Assembly (NCBI GenBank): GCA_016906335.1
Contig: JADEYG010000002.1
Span: 1,065,001 to 1,129,000 of the forward strand
Source of the DNA: Novakomyces olei
Lineage: Eukaryota > Ascomycota > Novakomycetes > Novakomycetales > Novakomycetaceae
DNA length: 64,000 nucleotides
Direction of reading: 5' to 3'
Below the pieces are notes generated by a model. That model had not been told where the DNA came from. It did no database searches and saw only the letters and a list, made by a program, of their open reading frames with translations. Position 1 is the first letter of the stretch; each line of letters opens with the position of its first letter. The position numbers and the translations under genes are program-made. Below, piece after piece: positions 1 through 10,800 of this stretch.

Positions 1-715
1 ACTTTGTCCACTCCTCTTGTAGTGGCTTTTGGCGAAGCCGCCAGGATTGCCAAGGCAGAACTCGAGGTATGATTCAAATATTCTGTTGTGCTTGTATCTT
101 TAAATAATTGCACATTCAGCTCCTTTTACTAAACAGCTTCCATGCGCTTGTCTATGATTTGAACTATAATATATCCAACGCTTATTATGAACTTTGTATC
201 TCTTTTGAGATTTTCAGCCTTGATTATATATCTGCTATGAGACAAAGCTGGAGAGCTGCAGGATTCTGTTTTACCAAAACTAACACATACAGTATGATCA
301 TGCTTATATCTCAAAGCTAAGTAAACGCCTCATTGACGGTCTGGCTGGAATCCCAGAAATAGACGTGAACGGAGACAAATTACATCATTACCCTGGCTGT
401 GTGAATATTTCATTCAAGTATATAGAGGGCGAGTCGCTGCTGATGGCCTTGAAAGATATTGCGCTTTCGTCTGGCTCAGCTTGCACTTCAGCTTCTCTTG
501 AACCTTCTTATGTTCTCAGGGCCATCGGGCAGAGTGACGAAAATGCACACTCAAGTATTCGCTTCGGATTAGGTCGATTTACAACGGAGCAAGAGGTGGA
601 TTTTGTTGTGCAAACGGTGCGCAGCAAAGTAGATTTTCTGCGAGAGCTCTCGCCTCTTTGGGAATTGGTGCAAGATGGCGTTGATCTGAGTACGATTTCT
701 TGGGCCCAGCATTAG
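1..715 (+). CDS. NFS1: Cysteine desulfurase Nfs1, 3' part (gene runs off the left edge)
   Basis: Two exons are visible, 1-66 and 293-715, joined across a 226-bp intron (67-292; donor GTATGA, branch ACTAAC, acceptor ACAG). The joined frame matches the C-terminal third of mitochondrial Nfs1/IscS. It has the small domain, the catalytic-cysteine loop [19 protein letters not shown], the [17 protein letters not shown]-like segment and the end typical of eukaryotic Nfs1 ([10 protein letters not shown]...ISWAQH). Known role: PLP-dependent release of sulfur from cysteine for iron-sulfur cluster assembly on Isu1 with Isd11 and frataxin in the mitochondrial matrix. The PLP lysine and targeting peptide lie outside the window. 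Nothing looks damaged. CIA2, a gene of the cytosolic arm of Fe-S biogenesis, lies further right, but I see no linkage beyond proximity. Confidence 0.95.
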
Positions 716-1617
716 CCAGAGGGATTATCTGATGACGGGGTCGTGAATATTTGTGGAGTACTTGCAATAATTTAATGATTAGTATACGCTCTCTTTTGTC
801 CGTTATTAAAGCTGCTCGACTATTCTTACCGACCTACATTTATTCTCTCGTTTTACTGTCTGCTTGGCCTTATTATTCATGGTACAGTCCGCCTGTATTT
901 GGGCTATCAGAATTGGAGTTTATGAATTTCGCAGGATTGTTTTATTTATACATGTATTTATTTATCTACGCTATAGGGAAGGGTGCAATGTGTAGAGCCC
1001 GTGTAAATCTTTCCAAGATTATATAAGCAAACCCAATCGCCGTGCAATGAAACAAGACAAATTCAATACTGTGCCGAGAGTGAGCGAATTTGCCAAAATC
1101 GATGAAATATTGATTCGAATCTCGCTTCTATTTCTAAAGAATTTTGGTATAGTTCATAATAATAATTCGTGTTGCAATAATTATAATCGTAATAATAATA
1201 ATTGTAGCAATTATTAATATAATTAATTACAACCACAAAAGCACCGACTGTAACTGAAAAACAGATACGCGGATAACGTTGAGCGGGGTAACCATTGTAT
1301 ACGGCAAAGTAGCAAATAAATAAATGCGTGCTCAATTTGATGCGTGGAAACGAATACAACAAGAATGCCAATTGACTAGATTTTTTGTTTAAATTTATTC
1401 GTATCGCAGAGTACCGTAATCGTCAATGCACGCATGATAATAATCGTAAAATGTAGTAATAGAAAACAGCGGATGCAATTAAATCAGCATTAACGCTCTC
1501 CCTCCCAATTTCCCTCCCGATTTCCCTCCCGATTTCCCTCCCGGTTTAAAGCCTTCATTGATACATTGTTTCAAGGAGAATAGGAACAAACCGGTCTTCA
1601 TATTGCATATAGCCGCA
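716..1617. other. Intergenic, no supported gene
   Basis: About 900 bp between NFS1 and the next gene. It is AT-rich, with an AAT-type low-complexity tract at about 1155-1225 and a pyrimidine-rich minisatellite at 1500-1543. Short open frames here are low-complexity and show no family resemblance. Confidence 0.6.
1500..1543. repeat. Short minisatellite, 12-bp unit CCCTCCCGATTT, about 3.7 copies
   Basis: Seen directly: near-perfect tandem copies of CCCTCCCGATTT (first copy with AATT). The tract lies about 75-115 bp upstream of the likely start of the next gene. A polypyrimidine tract in this position could be promoter-related, but that is inference. Confidence 0.8.
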
Positions 1618-2580
1618 ATGACGGGTGCCTTGCGCGAGGGACCCAGTTCGGAGTACAGCACTGGGCTTTTGCTGGCCAAAGTTACGGCTGACAGCTCAGA
1701 GGCAACAAGTTTTCGATCAATGCTTAATAGAGAAAAAGAGGTAGAGGCACAAGAGGAGCCAAATACGCGTCAGGGACCAGGGGCATTGGGTAGAGGAACA
1801 ACACGGCAAGAAACGCGCAAAGATCAAGACGGTAAATGGGACCAGATCATGGCAGAGTCTTTGAGCAAGTGGCCCTCTTCCCTGCCTCACCTTCATTGTC
1901 TTTACAAAGAAGAAAAATCAATTGCAACAGAGGCATCAAGTCCGATTGAGATGAGTCACGATAGCTTTGAAACGGAGAGCCCTCCATCGAGCCAAAGCAG
2001 TAGGTAAGTTCAAGAATCTAGAGTCCTTTTGGTCTAAATATGTGAATACAGACTGCGAGTGGGCCCACGCAAAAGAGGCTGTCGCGCCGGGAAAGCCATC
2101 CAGGCAAAGAAAAACAGAAAGGCAGAGGCGGCAGCGAGCTTTCCCAATCAACAGCAACCTGGAAGATTGGACAAGTATCCAAGCAAGGAGCTAGAGCAAG
2201 GCATGGGCAGAGCAAGACTTGAAGAGTCTGACATGATCCTGGTGTGGGAAAAGACAAGGCTTTCGGACGATTTACATGGTAGCAAGTTTGACTATTTCTA
2301 TCTAGCGGAGCTCTCACCTCACGAAGACGAGGCTCTGAGTCATGAAGAAAATGAATTGGCTTCATTTGGTTTCATTGGCGACTGGCGCCAGGAGCCAAGA
2401 GCAAAGCCTAAATCCTGGTCGATCTCGACTCCTTTCACTAGCAGAAACGAAGGTCTCAAAGAGTACAACCACACAGCAGGCTTTAGAGACGAGAAGCACA
2501 ATCACGAAGTACTGCAACACATAAAACTGCCTTGCTACAACAGCTCAAATTATAGAATACCGCAATCAAACCTGTTTTGA
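1618..2580 (+). CDS. Unrecognised two-exon protein, about 304 aa
   Basis: I do not recognise a family. The model is exon 1 1618-2003 and exon 2 2052-2580, split by a 48-bp intron with a perfect GTAAGT donor and an ACAG acceptor. The splice keeps the frame and joins two open frames, giving 305 codons with stop. The ATG at 1618 is the first methionine in a frame that is also open upstream. The protein is hydrophilic, rich in Ser, Glu, Lys and Arg. A basic stretch (GPRKRG...AKKNRK) right after the junction could be a nuclear localisation signal. The C-terminal part has acidic patches and no transmembrane segment. It may be a lineage-specific regulator or a chance long frame; the matching intron argues for a real gene. 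Confidence 0.5.
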
Positions 2581-3003
2581 GCAACGTTGATGGAAAATCG
2601 GCTTTCATCAAAGACTAAAACATACCAAATAATGCTCGAGAGCGAGTTTTGGCTGCTGAATTATAAACGTTTATATGCATAGATTTCAAAACAAAGCAGT
2701 TCACAGATGTAAGCAAGCCGGTATTCCCCCGGGAATATATCTAGACAAGCTTGACAACTATTCCTTTTTACTAAGCAGCTCCTTGTCGGCGTTTACACGT
2801 TGGAAGACAAATTAAGAAAACCGCTTGAAGCCACTAAAACAGTGAGCAGTAGAGACAGAAAGGATCTAGCATATTTGCACGTAGACGAATAGAGCGAGCA
2901 AAGATTAAACATCATGAGAGCAAGCATCAAGTAGAATGACGGGCCACGTGAATGGGAACTAATTGAACGGGATTGTGGCAGGTTTATCGAGATCGTACTG
3001 ATA
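2581..3003. other. Intergenic, AT-rich, up to the retrotransposon nest
   Basis: I see no gene, RNA or repeat. The stretch ends at the TAATT target duplication (3004-3008) of the outer copia element. Confidence 0.5.
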
Positions 3004-3008
3004 TAATT

Positions 3009-3162
3009 TGTTGAACTTTTGTGTTAAATTTACTAATTCTAGCTACAACCTATATAAATAATTGTATGTGAGTATAGGCTTCATAAGCAATAGTGTGTAT
3101 AAGTTGCATAAATAATAATTAGGTTTGGCCCATATTTAGATGTATTTCAACATATTCCAACA
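3009..3162 (-). repeat. 3' LTR of the copia element, 154 bp
   Basis: Direct repeat of 26610-26763 with TGTTG...CAACA termini. The TAATT target duplication lies just outside at 3004-3008. Confidence 0.95.
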
Positions 3163-3226
3163 CACCCTCCCAGGCGGCGGGCACGGTAAGCCTGTATGCG
3201 CGGATCACGTGGTAAGGTTACTTACT

Positions 3227-6200
3227 TTATTCGCTCACTCCAACTAACTTTGTAAAGTTTTTAAACAGTAGCTTGCGGAGCGGTTTTGTAAGGCCGTCAG
3301 CTGCCATACGAGCGGTTGGTATGTACTTGATTTTTATTCTTTCTGACTCCGTTAGCTCACGGACAAAGTGCCATCGGATGGCTACGTGTTTTGTCCTTCG
3401 GTGAAATTGCGGGTTCTTGGCGAGGGCGATAGCGCCTTGGTTGTCCTCCAGGACAATCATAGGCAATCTGTCGTCCTCATTGTAGTTCAGTTCCAAGAGG
3501 AGCTGTTGGGCCCACAGCACCTCTTGGCCACTGATCGACAAGCCAACATACTCGGCCTCAGTGGAGGAGAGAGCCACTGTCGTTTGGAGAGTTGATCTCC
3601 ACGACACAGGTCCTCCACCGGCCAAGAGTATGAAACCAGAGCATGACCGTCTGGTGTCTGGGTCGCCTGCCCAGTCCGAGTCCGTATGGACCTTTAGGTC
3701 CATGTTGTCCTTGCTGAATCTATACTTGATACTGTAAGTTTTTGTTCCTTTTAGATATCTCAAGACTCTTTTGGCAGCAGTCAAGTGCTCTTCACTTGGC
3801 CGGTGCATATGTCGAGCCAGGGTGTTAACCGCGTAGGCTATGTCGGGTCGCGTCTGAGTCGACGCAAAGAGCAGCGAACCTATGAGTTGCTGGTACTGCG
3901 TTTGCATCTCTTTGGTCGGCTCTGACTCGGGCTGTCCACCAATGGCCTCTCTATCCTCGGCCATTGGGGTTTCGATGGCCTTGCAGTCCATCATTCCGAA
4001 GCGTTCAAGCATATTAGTGACATAGTGTTCTTGTTTAAGCTCTATGCTTCTATGCTTTCTGTCTCGTACAATTTGTATTCCGACGAAAAGGTTCGCCGGA
4101 CCGAGGTCCTTGGCTACGTAAGCCGTTTTAATTTCCTTTTTAATGTCAGCTAACTTTGATTCTGTAGCTGCGATGACCAGCAAATCGTCTGTATGGGCGA
4201 GAATTATTTCATTCTCGTCCCGGACGAATACTGAGTTATCGGATTTAAGGGGAATGAACCCAAGCTGCCTGAACATCTGGCGCAGACATTTGTACCACTC
4301 GCGTGGAGACTGTTTTAGTCCATACAATGTTTTGCGAAGCTTGCATACTTGGTCCTTTCCGGTTTCGAAGCCGACAGGTTGTTCGACGTACACTTCTTCT
4401 TGTACTTGTGCGTTCAGAAAAGCGGTTTCGAAGTCCATCTGGTCACATTCCAGATCTTTGAATGCGACAATGGCCAATACCATTCTCCACGTCGCGGTAT
4501 GTACTACAGGCGCAAAGGTCTCTTGGTAATCAATTCCTTCCTTTTGCAAATAACCTTTTACAACCCATCTTGCTTTGTATTTTTGCACATTGCCTTCTGT
4601 GTCTCTCTTTATTTTAAAGACCCATTTGCCTTTTAAGACGTGCTTGCCCTTTTCAATGTCGGACTTGTTCACTAACGTCCAGGTCTCGTTTTTGTCTAAC
4701 GACTTGAGTTCCGCATGGCAAGCTTCGGTCCATTCCCGAGCTTGTGGGGACTCGAGTGCCTCTCGGAGAGTCTGCGGCTCTATGTAAACTGCATGAGCAA
4801 CAGTAAGTAGAGACTTCTGCGTTTCGTTTAGACGTGCTGACCGACGCAGGCTCGGCACAGGTGCTTCACTAATTATTGTCAGTTGCTGTTCCGGCTCAGC
4901 GTGAGTGTTGTTAGCTTGCTCCGGCTCAGCGTGAGTGTTGCTAGCTTGTTGGATTTTTTCATTGTTTGATGAGTCCTCCTCACTCCTGTCCGCTGCTGTC
5001 GTTGTCGGCGGCCCTTCGGTGATAGTGACTTTATCACTGTCCTCACCCTCCGGCTGCTGCAACGGCAGCGGTGTCAGGAGTGGGGACAAGGCAGCATTTT
5101 CTTCATCAGGCACCTGAAAGTTTGGTGGGCTGCTGATGTTGTTGCCGGTGTAGTCATCGATGGTGTTTTCATCGAACCTGACGTGACTTGACCGTGTCGT
5201 TTGGCCGCTTGGCAGCTGGATTTTATAAATGGTATGGCTTTCGTAACCAACCAGCTTGCCAATCTGTGCACGACTGCCTAGTTTGTCGCTTTTGACACGT
5301 TTTTCATGTGGGATGTGGACATATACTCTGCATCCATACACTTTAATGTGGTCCACTCGTGGCAGTGTCCCATAAAGTGCTTCATGAGGTGTCATGTTCA
5401 GCGTTTTGGTGAATTGTACGTTGAGGAGATATGTAGCTGTCTCCATAGCTGCATACCACATGTCTTCCTTCAAACATCCTCCGATGCTGAGTGCCCTGGC
5501 CTTTTCACTTATTAGCCCGTTGCTACGCTCTGCCATTCCATTTTGCTCAGGCGTATATGGCACGGTGTTTTCAATTTTAACTCCCAGTGATGTAAGCCAG
5601 GGTTGAGCAGAGGTAAATTCAAGACCGCCGTCTGTGCGAATGGACTTTGGCATTGCCTTGAAGTAATTCTTGATGAATTCAGTCCAGAGCTTTATTGCCG
5701 AAAGAACTGAGCTAGCTGTTTTCGAGGTCAAAGGTATGATCCAGCGAAAACGACTGACTTCATCGGTCAAGATGATTACGTAGCGGTATCCGTCTCTGGA
5801 TATTTGGCTCATTGGACCCATTAAGTCCATGTAGACTCGGTCGAGCTTCTCGGTAGCTCGCTCCAGTGTCTGGCGATGTACTGTCCTGTGCGACTTGGAG
5901 AGTTCGCAGACTGTACATGCACCCTCCGGCTCTAATGCCGGGGCAATGTCCATGCCTATAACATGGTTTGCCGTCTGAGAGATTGTTTTGGCCGAAGCGT
6001 GACCATAACGCTTGTGCCAGACATTCTCTGTGGCTACGATAAGGGCTGTTGCTTCGTCTTTGGACTGGTTTTTGCTTGTCGGTTGACCAATACAATCCAA
6101 CATCCAGTGGCCCTTATAACTGATTAGTTTCGTAAGTACCTCATCTTCTCCTGCGTGTCTGACCAAAGGCCCTTCAGAGCGTATCTCAAAGTTCAGACCT

Positions 6201-6361
6201 CGCTCGACAAGTATTGTCATGGAGAGAAGATTGATGGGCAGAGCTGGCACATAAAGTACGTTGCCAAATGTGAGTTGCGTTACCACACCACTTGGCTTGC
6301 GCACATTGAGTGTGACGTTGCCAACTCCTAGGGCCGGAGTCTTGCCTGACCCCGTCTCCAC
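3227..6361 (-). CDS. copia pol: integrase, reverse transcriptase, RNase H
   Basis: A long frame of about 1,044 residues. In order it shows the GAG-pre-integrase segment with an H-H-C-C zinc site (HKRYGH...CTVC), the integrase core (DLMGPM, RTDGGLEF, PYTPEQNGMAERSN), a Pro/Glu/Ser-rich linker, and the copia-type RT (KARWVVKGYLQKEGIDYQETFAPV, then the catalytic HTDDLLV in the YxDD position). It ends with RNase H (SDWAGDPDTRRSCSGF, STEAEYVGLS). Integrase before RT defines Ty1/copia (Pseudoviridae). It forms the left-hand internal part of the outer element and ends at the first inserted G1 copy. Confidence 0.93.
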   Translation of the reverse strand: METGSGKTPALGVGNVTLNVRKPSGVVTQLTFGNVLYVPALPINLLSMTILVERGLNFEIRSEGPLVRHAGEDEVLTKLISYKGHWMLDCIGQPTSKNQSKDEATALIVATENVWHKRYGHASAKTISQTANHVIGMDIAPALEPEGACTVCELSKSHRTVHRQTLERATEKLDRVYMDLMGPMSQISRDGYRYVIILTDEVSRFRWIIPLTSKTASSVLSAIKLWTEFIKNYFKAMPKSIRTDGGLEFTSAQPWLTSLGVKIENTVPYTPEQNGMAERSNGLISEKARALSIGGCLKEDMWYAAMETATYLLNVQFTKTLNMTPHEALYGTLPRVDHIKVYGCRVYVHIPHEKRVKSDKLGSRAQIGKLVGYESHTIYKIQLPSGQTTRSSHVRFDENTIDDYTGNNISSPPNFQVPDEENAALSPLLTPLPLQQPEGEDSDKVTITEGPPTTTAADRSEEDSSNNEKIQQASNTHAEPEQANNTHAEPEQQLTIISEAPVPSLRRSARLNETQKSLLTVAHAVYIEPQTLREALESPQAREWTEACHAELKSLDKNETWTLVNKSDIEKGKHVLKGKWVFKIKRDTEGNVQKYKARWVVKGYLQKEGIDYQETFAPVVHTATWRMVLAIVAFKDLECDQMDFETAFLNAQVQEEVYVEQPVGFETGKDQVCKLRKTLYGLKQSPREWYKCLRQMFRQLGFIPLKSDNSVFVRDENEIILAHTDDLLVIAATESKLADIKKEIKTAYVAKDLGPANLFVGIQIVRDRKHRSIELKQEHYVTNMLERFGMMDCKAIETPMAEDREAIGGQPESEPTKEMQTQYQQLIGSLLFASTQTRPDIAYAVNTLARHMHRPSEEHLTAAKRVLRYLKGTKTYSIKYRFSKDNMDLKVHTDSDWAGDPDTRRSCSGFILLAGGGPVSWRSTLQTTVALSSTEAEYVGLSISGQEVLWAQQLLLELNYNEDDRLPMIVLEDNQGAIALAKNPQFHRRTKHVAIRWHFVRELTESERIKIKYIPTARMAADGLTKPLRKLLFKNFTKLVGVSE

Positions 6362-6367
6362 CCACTG

Positions 6368-6759
6368 TGTTACGGTGCGCTATATGAGGCGCTAGCTAGC
6401 GCTGAAGATAGCGCTTTTACATCCTTTAATTTGTTTTGTTTCACTTTATTTTGTGTTACGACTTCTATTTTTAATTAGTTCTATTTATAACTCTTAGCTT
6501 CTATTTTTAGATAGCAACTTAGTTAGTTTAATTAGTTTAGTTTGATTAGTTTCTCGGGCAAAGCCCCACGGAGCGTCATAAGAATGGGACACTCCCCTCT
6601 TATGTTCGCTACGTGTAATCAAATCTTGGTGTGCAATATTTTGGTTTTCTATTACTAGGTTCCCTACTTTCCACGTATCCTCAACAGAGCCAGCGTGAGA
6701 TCTGGCATATTCACCTTATTGCACCTTTACGACTTTTTGGAAGTAAAGCCCCCATAACA
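6368..6759 (+). repeat. 5' LTR of G1 copy A, 392 bp
   Basis: Same sequence as 12442-12833 and, inverted, as 17411-17802 and 23482-23873. It starts TGTTACGG and ends CCATAACA. The first 47 bp hold four copies of TAGCGC/GCGCTA (6377-6414). Confidence 0.95.
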
Positions 6760-6797
6760 GTATTACACGTCCACGATTCTGATTCGAGGATACAACG

Positions 6798-7811
6798 ATG
6801 TCGGCAGCGGATTTTGAGCAGTTGAATAGGTTTCTTGAGCAAACCACAGCGCGTTTGGAACGGCTGGAGAAAGAGAACCGCACTCTCGCTGACCAACTCG
6901 GTATCGCTAAGGGAACCGTGCAGGAACGAGGGTCGAAGGAGCCTAAAATGGCACCACCACCATTCTTTTCCGGCGAACGCTCGAAAACTGGTGAATTTTT
7001 GACCTGCGTGAGGATGATTATTGGCAGTCAACCAGATCGCTATCGCTCGGCGCGACAGCAAGTGATGTTTGCGGCGTCTTACCTTCGCGGAGCGGCTTTC
7101 AGATGGTTTGAGCCTCATGTGAGAAACGAAAATGAAGTTATTCTCGACGATTTTGATTGTTTTTGTGACACGCTCGAGAGGATGTTCGGAGACCGGGACG
7201 TCAAACGAACAGCAGAGCGAAGTATCCGTCTCTTGAGACAGAGAGGATCTGTATCTCAGTATGCGACTGAGTTTGAAAGATTGAAATCTTGGCTAACCTG
7301 GAACAATGATGCATTAGTTGCTCAGTTCTACGATGGGTTGAAAGAGAATATCAAAGATGAGTTGTCAAGGAGAGAAATGCCTGAACTTTTGGGCACCTTG
7401 ATTGATGAATGTGTGAAGATCGATGGCCGTTTGTTCGAGAGAAACAAGGCTAGACAGCGATTTAGTTACAGTGAAAGGGAGTATGCAAGACCTCTGCATT
7501 GTGGAAGTACACCGATGGAGATTGACAATCTGATGACAAGACGGATTGATGACGAAGAGACAAGCGTTAATTATGACGCTACCAAACGCCGATACTCGCG
7601 CCCGCAACAAACTGATACAAGAAACTATGGCGTTAAGTATGGCGCTATGGAGCGCAGTTCGAAGCCAAACCAGAGCAAGGACGTTACCTGCTATCGGTGC
7701 TACGAGAAGGGACATGTGTCCAAGAATTGCCAAGCGCCTTTTCCAAAGCAGTCGTTTACGAATGGAAATGTGCCAAGCAAGAAAGTACATGATTTAAAAG
7801 ATCGGACCTAG
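6798..7811 (+). CDS. G1 copy A gag (capsid and nucleocapsid)
   Basis: 337 aa. An N-terminal coiled-coil-like segment (leucine/glutamate heptads, about residues 8-37) is followed by a Ty3-type capsid region (FRWFEPHV..., LERMFGD, VSQYATEFERLKSWLTW). A single CCHC zinc knuckle, CYRCYEKGHVSKNC, lies near residue 300. Gag builds the virus-like particle and binds element RNA. The pol frame follows a few bases later in a different frame, an arrangement common in Ty3/gypsy elements, which often use frameshifting or reinitiation. The same protein is open in copy B. Confidence 0.93.
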   Translation: MSAADFEQLNRFLEQTTARLERLEKENRTLADQLGIAKGTVQERGSKEPKMAPPPFFSGERSKTGEFLTCVRMIIGSQPDRYRSARQQVMFAASYLRGAAFRWFEPHVRNENEVILDDFDCFCDTLERMFGDRDVKRTAERSIRLLRQRGSVSQYATEFERLKSWLTWNNDALVAQFYDGLKENIKDELSRREMPELLGTLIDECVKIDGRLFERNKARQRFSYSEREYARPLHCGSTPMEIDNLMTRRIDDEETSVNYDATKRRYSRPQQTDTRNYGVKYGAMERSSKPNQSKDVTCYRCYEKGHVSKNCQAPFPKQSFTNGNVPSKKVHDLKDRT

Positions 7812-7819
7812 AGACCGAG

Positions 7820-10800
7820 GTGGTGTCGCTAGGTGGTATTGAGCGAAAGCCACCAGATAAGAAACTGTCAAGCGGAAAGCTTGAAGTGTTATGCAAATTT
7901 GAAGAAAAGGAATTGCACGCTTTGCTAGATAGCGGTGCAGACGCAAATTTTATACATCCAAGAGTGATATGGCGTCTAAAGATTGAGACAAAGAGACTAG
8001 AGAGTCCTATTTTTGTGAAAGTAGCCGATGGCCGAGCAATGGCATCTGGTCTAGTACGAAGAACGACCAAGGATATACCTATTGAAGTGCAAGGTATTAG
8101 GTCGACTGAGATTTTTTATGTGGCGCAAATTGGACACCATGATGCGATCTTAGGTATCCCATGGTTGACCAAGAACAATCCCAATATTGATTGGATTACA
8201 GGACGCCTGACGTTACGACAGCCTACGCTGGAATCTATTGAACTTAACAGTATAAACGAGATTATTCAAGACAGCGAGGATGACTGTCAGATTGGAAACG
8301 AGAAAATTGAATTGCCTCCAGAATATGAGGAGTTCAGAGATGTTTATGAAGAACCAAAGAACGACGTGCTACCACCGCATCGATCGTACGACCACGAGAT
8401 TGAACTACTGAAGGACGCAAAAATACCTTTTGGTCCCGTTTACAGTGTTAATCAGAAAGAACAAGAATACCTACGCGAGTACTTAAATGAGAACCTCGCG
8501 AAGGGATTTATTAAACGCTCTAAGTCACCGGCAGGAGCACCAGTGCTATTTGTGCCGAAGAAGAATGGAGAATTGAGATTATGTGTCGACTATCGGGGAC
8601 TGAATAATATTACTATCAAAAACAAGTATCCAATTCCCCGGATTGACGATTTGATCGACAAGCTAGCCGGAGCCAAGATCATGACAAAGATCGACTTGAG
8701 AGGTGCCTACAACTTGATAAGAATCAAAAAAGGTGATGAATGGAAAACAGCCTTTAGGACAAGATATGGCCACTTCGAATATCGCGTCATGCCCTTTGGA
8801 CTGACGAACGCACCCGCGACATTTCAAGCTCTCATGAACGATGTGTTTAGAGACTTGCTTGATTACAAAGTTTTAGTATATCTTGATGATATTCTAATAT
8901 TTTCAAAGGACAAAGAAACGCACGTGAAAGATGTTCAGGAAGTACTACGACGCCTAAGAGCCAACCAGTTGTATGCAAAAGGCGAAAAATGCGAGTTTCA
9001 TCGCACCAAAGTTGAATTTCTCGGCTTTATATTATCTACAGATGGAATATCAATGTGTGAAGAGAAACGAGATCCCATTCTGACTTGGGAAAGACCAAAA
9101 TCAGTCCACGATGTTCAAGTGTTTCTTGGATTTTGCAATTATTACCGAAGGTTTATCAAAGACTTTGCAAAGCTAGCGCTGCCGCTAACGCAGGCGCTAC
9201 GAAAGAATAAAACATTCGAATGGACTGAAAGGCAACAAGGAAGTTTCGATGACTTAAAGAGTTGTTTTAAGAAAGACGTTATGTTGCGACATTATGACCC
9301 GTCAATGGAATGTATCCTAGAGACAGACGCTTCAGACTTTGCGCTGGGCGCTGCTTTGACGCAAGGACCAGAAGACCACCGTCGACCTGTGGCATTTATC
9401 AGTAGGAAGCTCACACCGGCCGAAGTGAACTACGATATCCACGATAAGGAATTACTCGCAATTGTTTGGGCATTCAAAACCTGGAGACATTACCTCCAAG
9501 GTCACCCAAACCCAATAGTTGTCTACACGGATCATCGAAACCTACAAACATTCAGAACTACAAAGCAATTGTCTCGAAGACAAGCAAGATGGTCTGAGAT
9601 TCTGGCCGAATACGATTTTATTATAAGTTACCGAAAAGGAGCTGCTAATGGAGCCGCTGATGCCCTTAGTCGATGCTCCTCTCTAAACGATTTAAAGACT
9701 AATACATACGAACAAGAGCAAAACAGGATATTGCTCCCCGATGAGAAATTTACAGATACAAATTTGGAATTGAATGCGGCTGAGACGTTGGCCAACCAAT
9801 TGCCAGAAGGAGTTTTAAAGGACTTTGTACCAGAAGAAAACAGAAAGGAAGTCCTGGCCAACGCACACGATCACCCGCTAGCTGGGCATTTTGGTGTAGC
9901 TAAGACTTTGGCTCTTGTGCAAAGACACTATACTTGGCCTGGAGTTGTCAGAGACGTTACTGACTACGTGAAAGCTTGTACTACTTGCAAAAGAAACAAA
10001 GTGAGTCGCCAAAAGAAAACAGGATTGTTGAACCCTTTGCCTACTGCCTCACGACCATGGATTTCTGTGTCGCTCGATTTTATTGTCAAATTACCAGAGT
10101 CCCAAGGGTACGACAGTATTCTTGTTGTGGTGGATCGATTCTCAAAAATGGTTCATCTTATCGCCTGCAAGGAAACAATTGACGCAAAAAGTTTGGCTAA
10201 TTTGTTTCTTCGTGAAATTGTTCGACTACACGGTCTACCAGACGAAATTATATCAGACCGCGATCCAAGATTCGTCAGTAAATTTTGGACCTGCCTTACA
10301 GCGCAACTTGGCATAAAATTACACAAGTCTACGAGTCATCATCCACAGTCAGATGGACAAACAGAAAGGATGAATCAGACTTTGGAACAGTATTTGAGAT
10401 GCTACTTGAATTATTTACAAAACAACTGGATTCATTTGTTACCATTTGCCGAAATCGCAATGAACAACTCTACGAGTGCAACTACGAAAGCCTCGGCTTA
10501 TTTTACAAACTATGGATTTCAACCACGTTTTACGCTGACTCCTACAATATCGGAGAATCCCTCAGCGAACAGTGTCGTTCAGGACTGGAACGAACATTTT
10601 AAAAGAATTATGGAAATGATTACGAAAAACTCTGAAAACATGAAACGTTTTTACGACCGCAGAGTACGTCAGGGACCACAGTATCAATCTGGAGATTTAG
10701 TATGGATACGCAAGAAACACATCAGAAGCGATCGCCCCAGTGATAAATTTGATCACACTCATATAGGACCATTCAAAGTTCTCGAATCCGTTGGACGATC

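Noticed and set aside
751-1026. 91-codon hydrophobic plus-strand frame after NFS1
   Set aside because: It lacks an ATG, is AT-driven, has no splice context and no family resemblance.
1063-1371. 102-codon minus-strand frame rich in Asn and Tyr
   Set aside because: It is produced by an AAT-rich low-complexity tract.
6631-6825. Frame starting MQYFGFLLLG within the LTR, seen again in the other LTR copies
   Set aside because: It recurs only because the LTR recurs; the frame leaves the LTR differently in each place.
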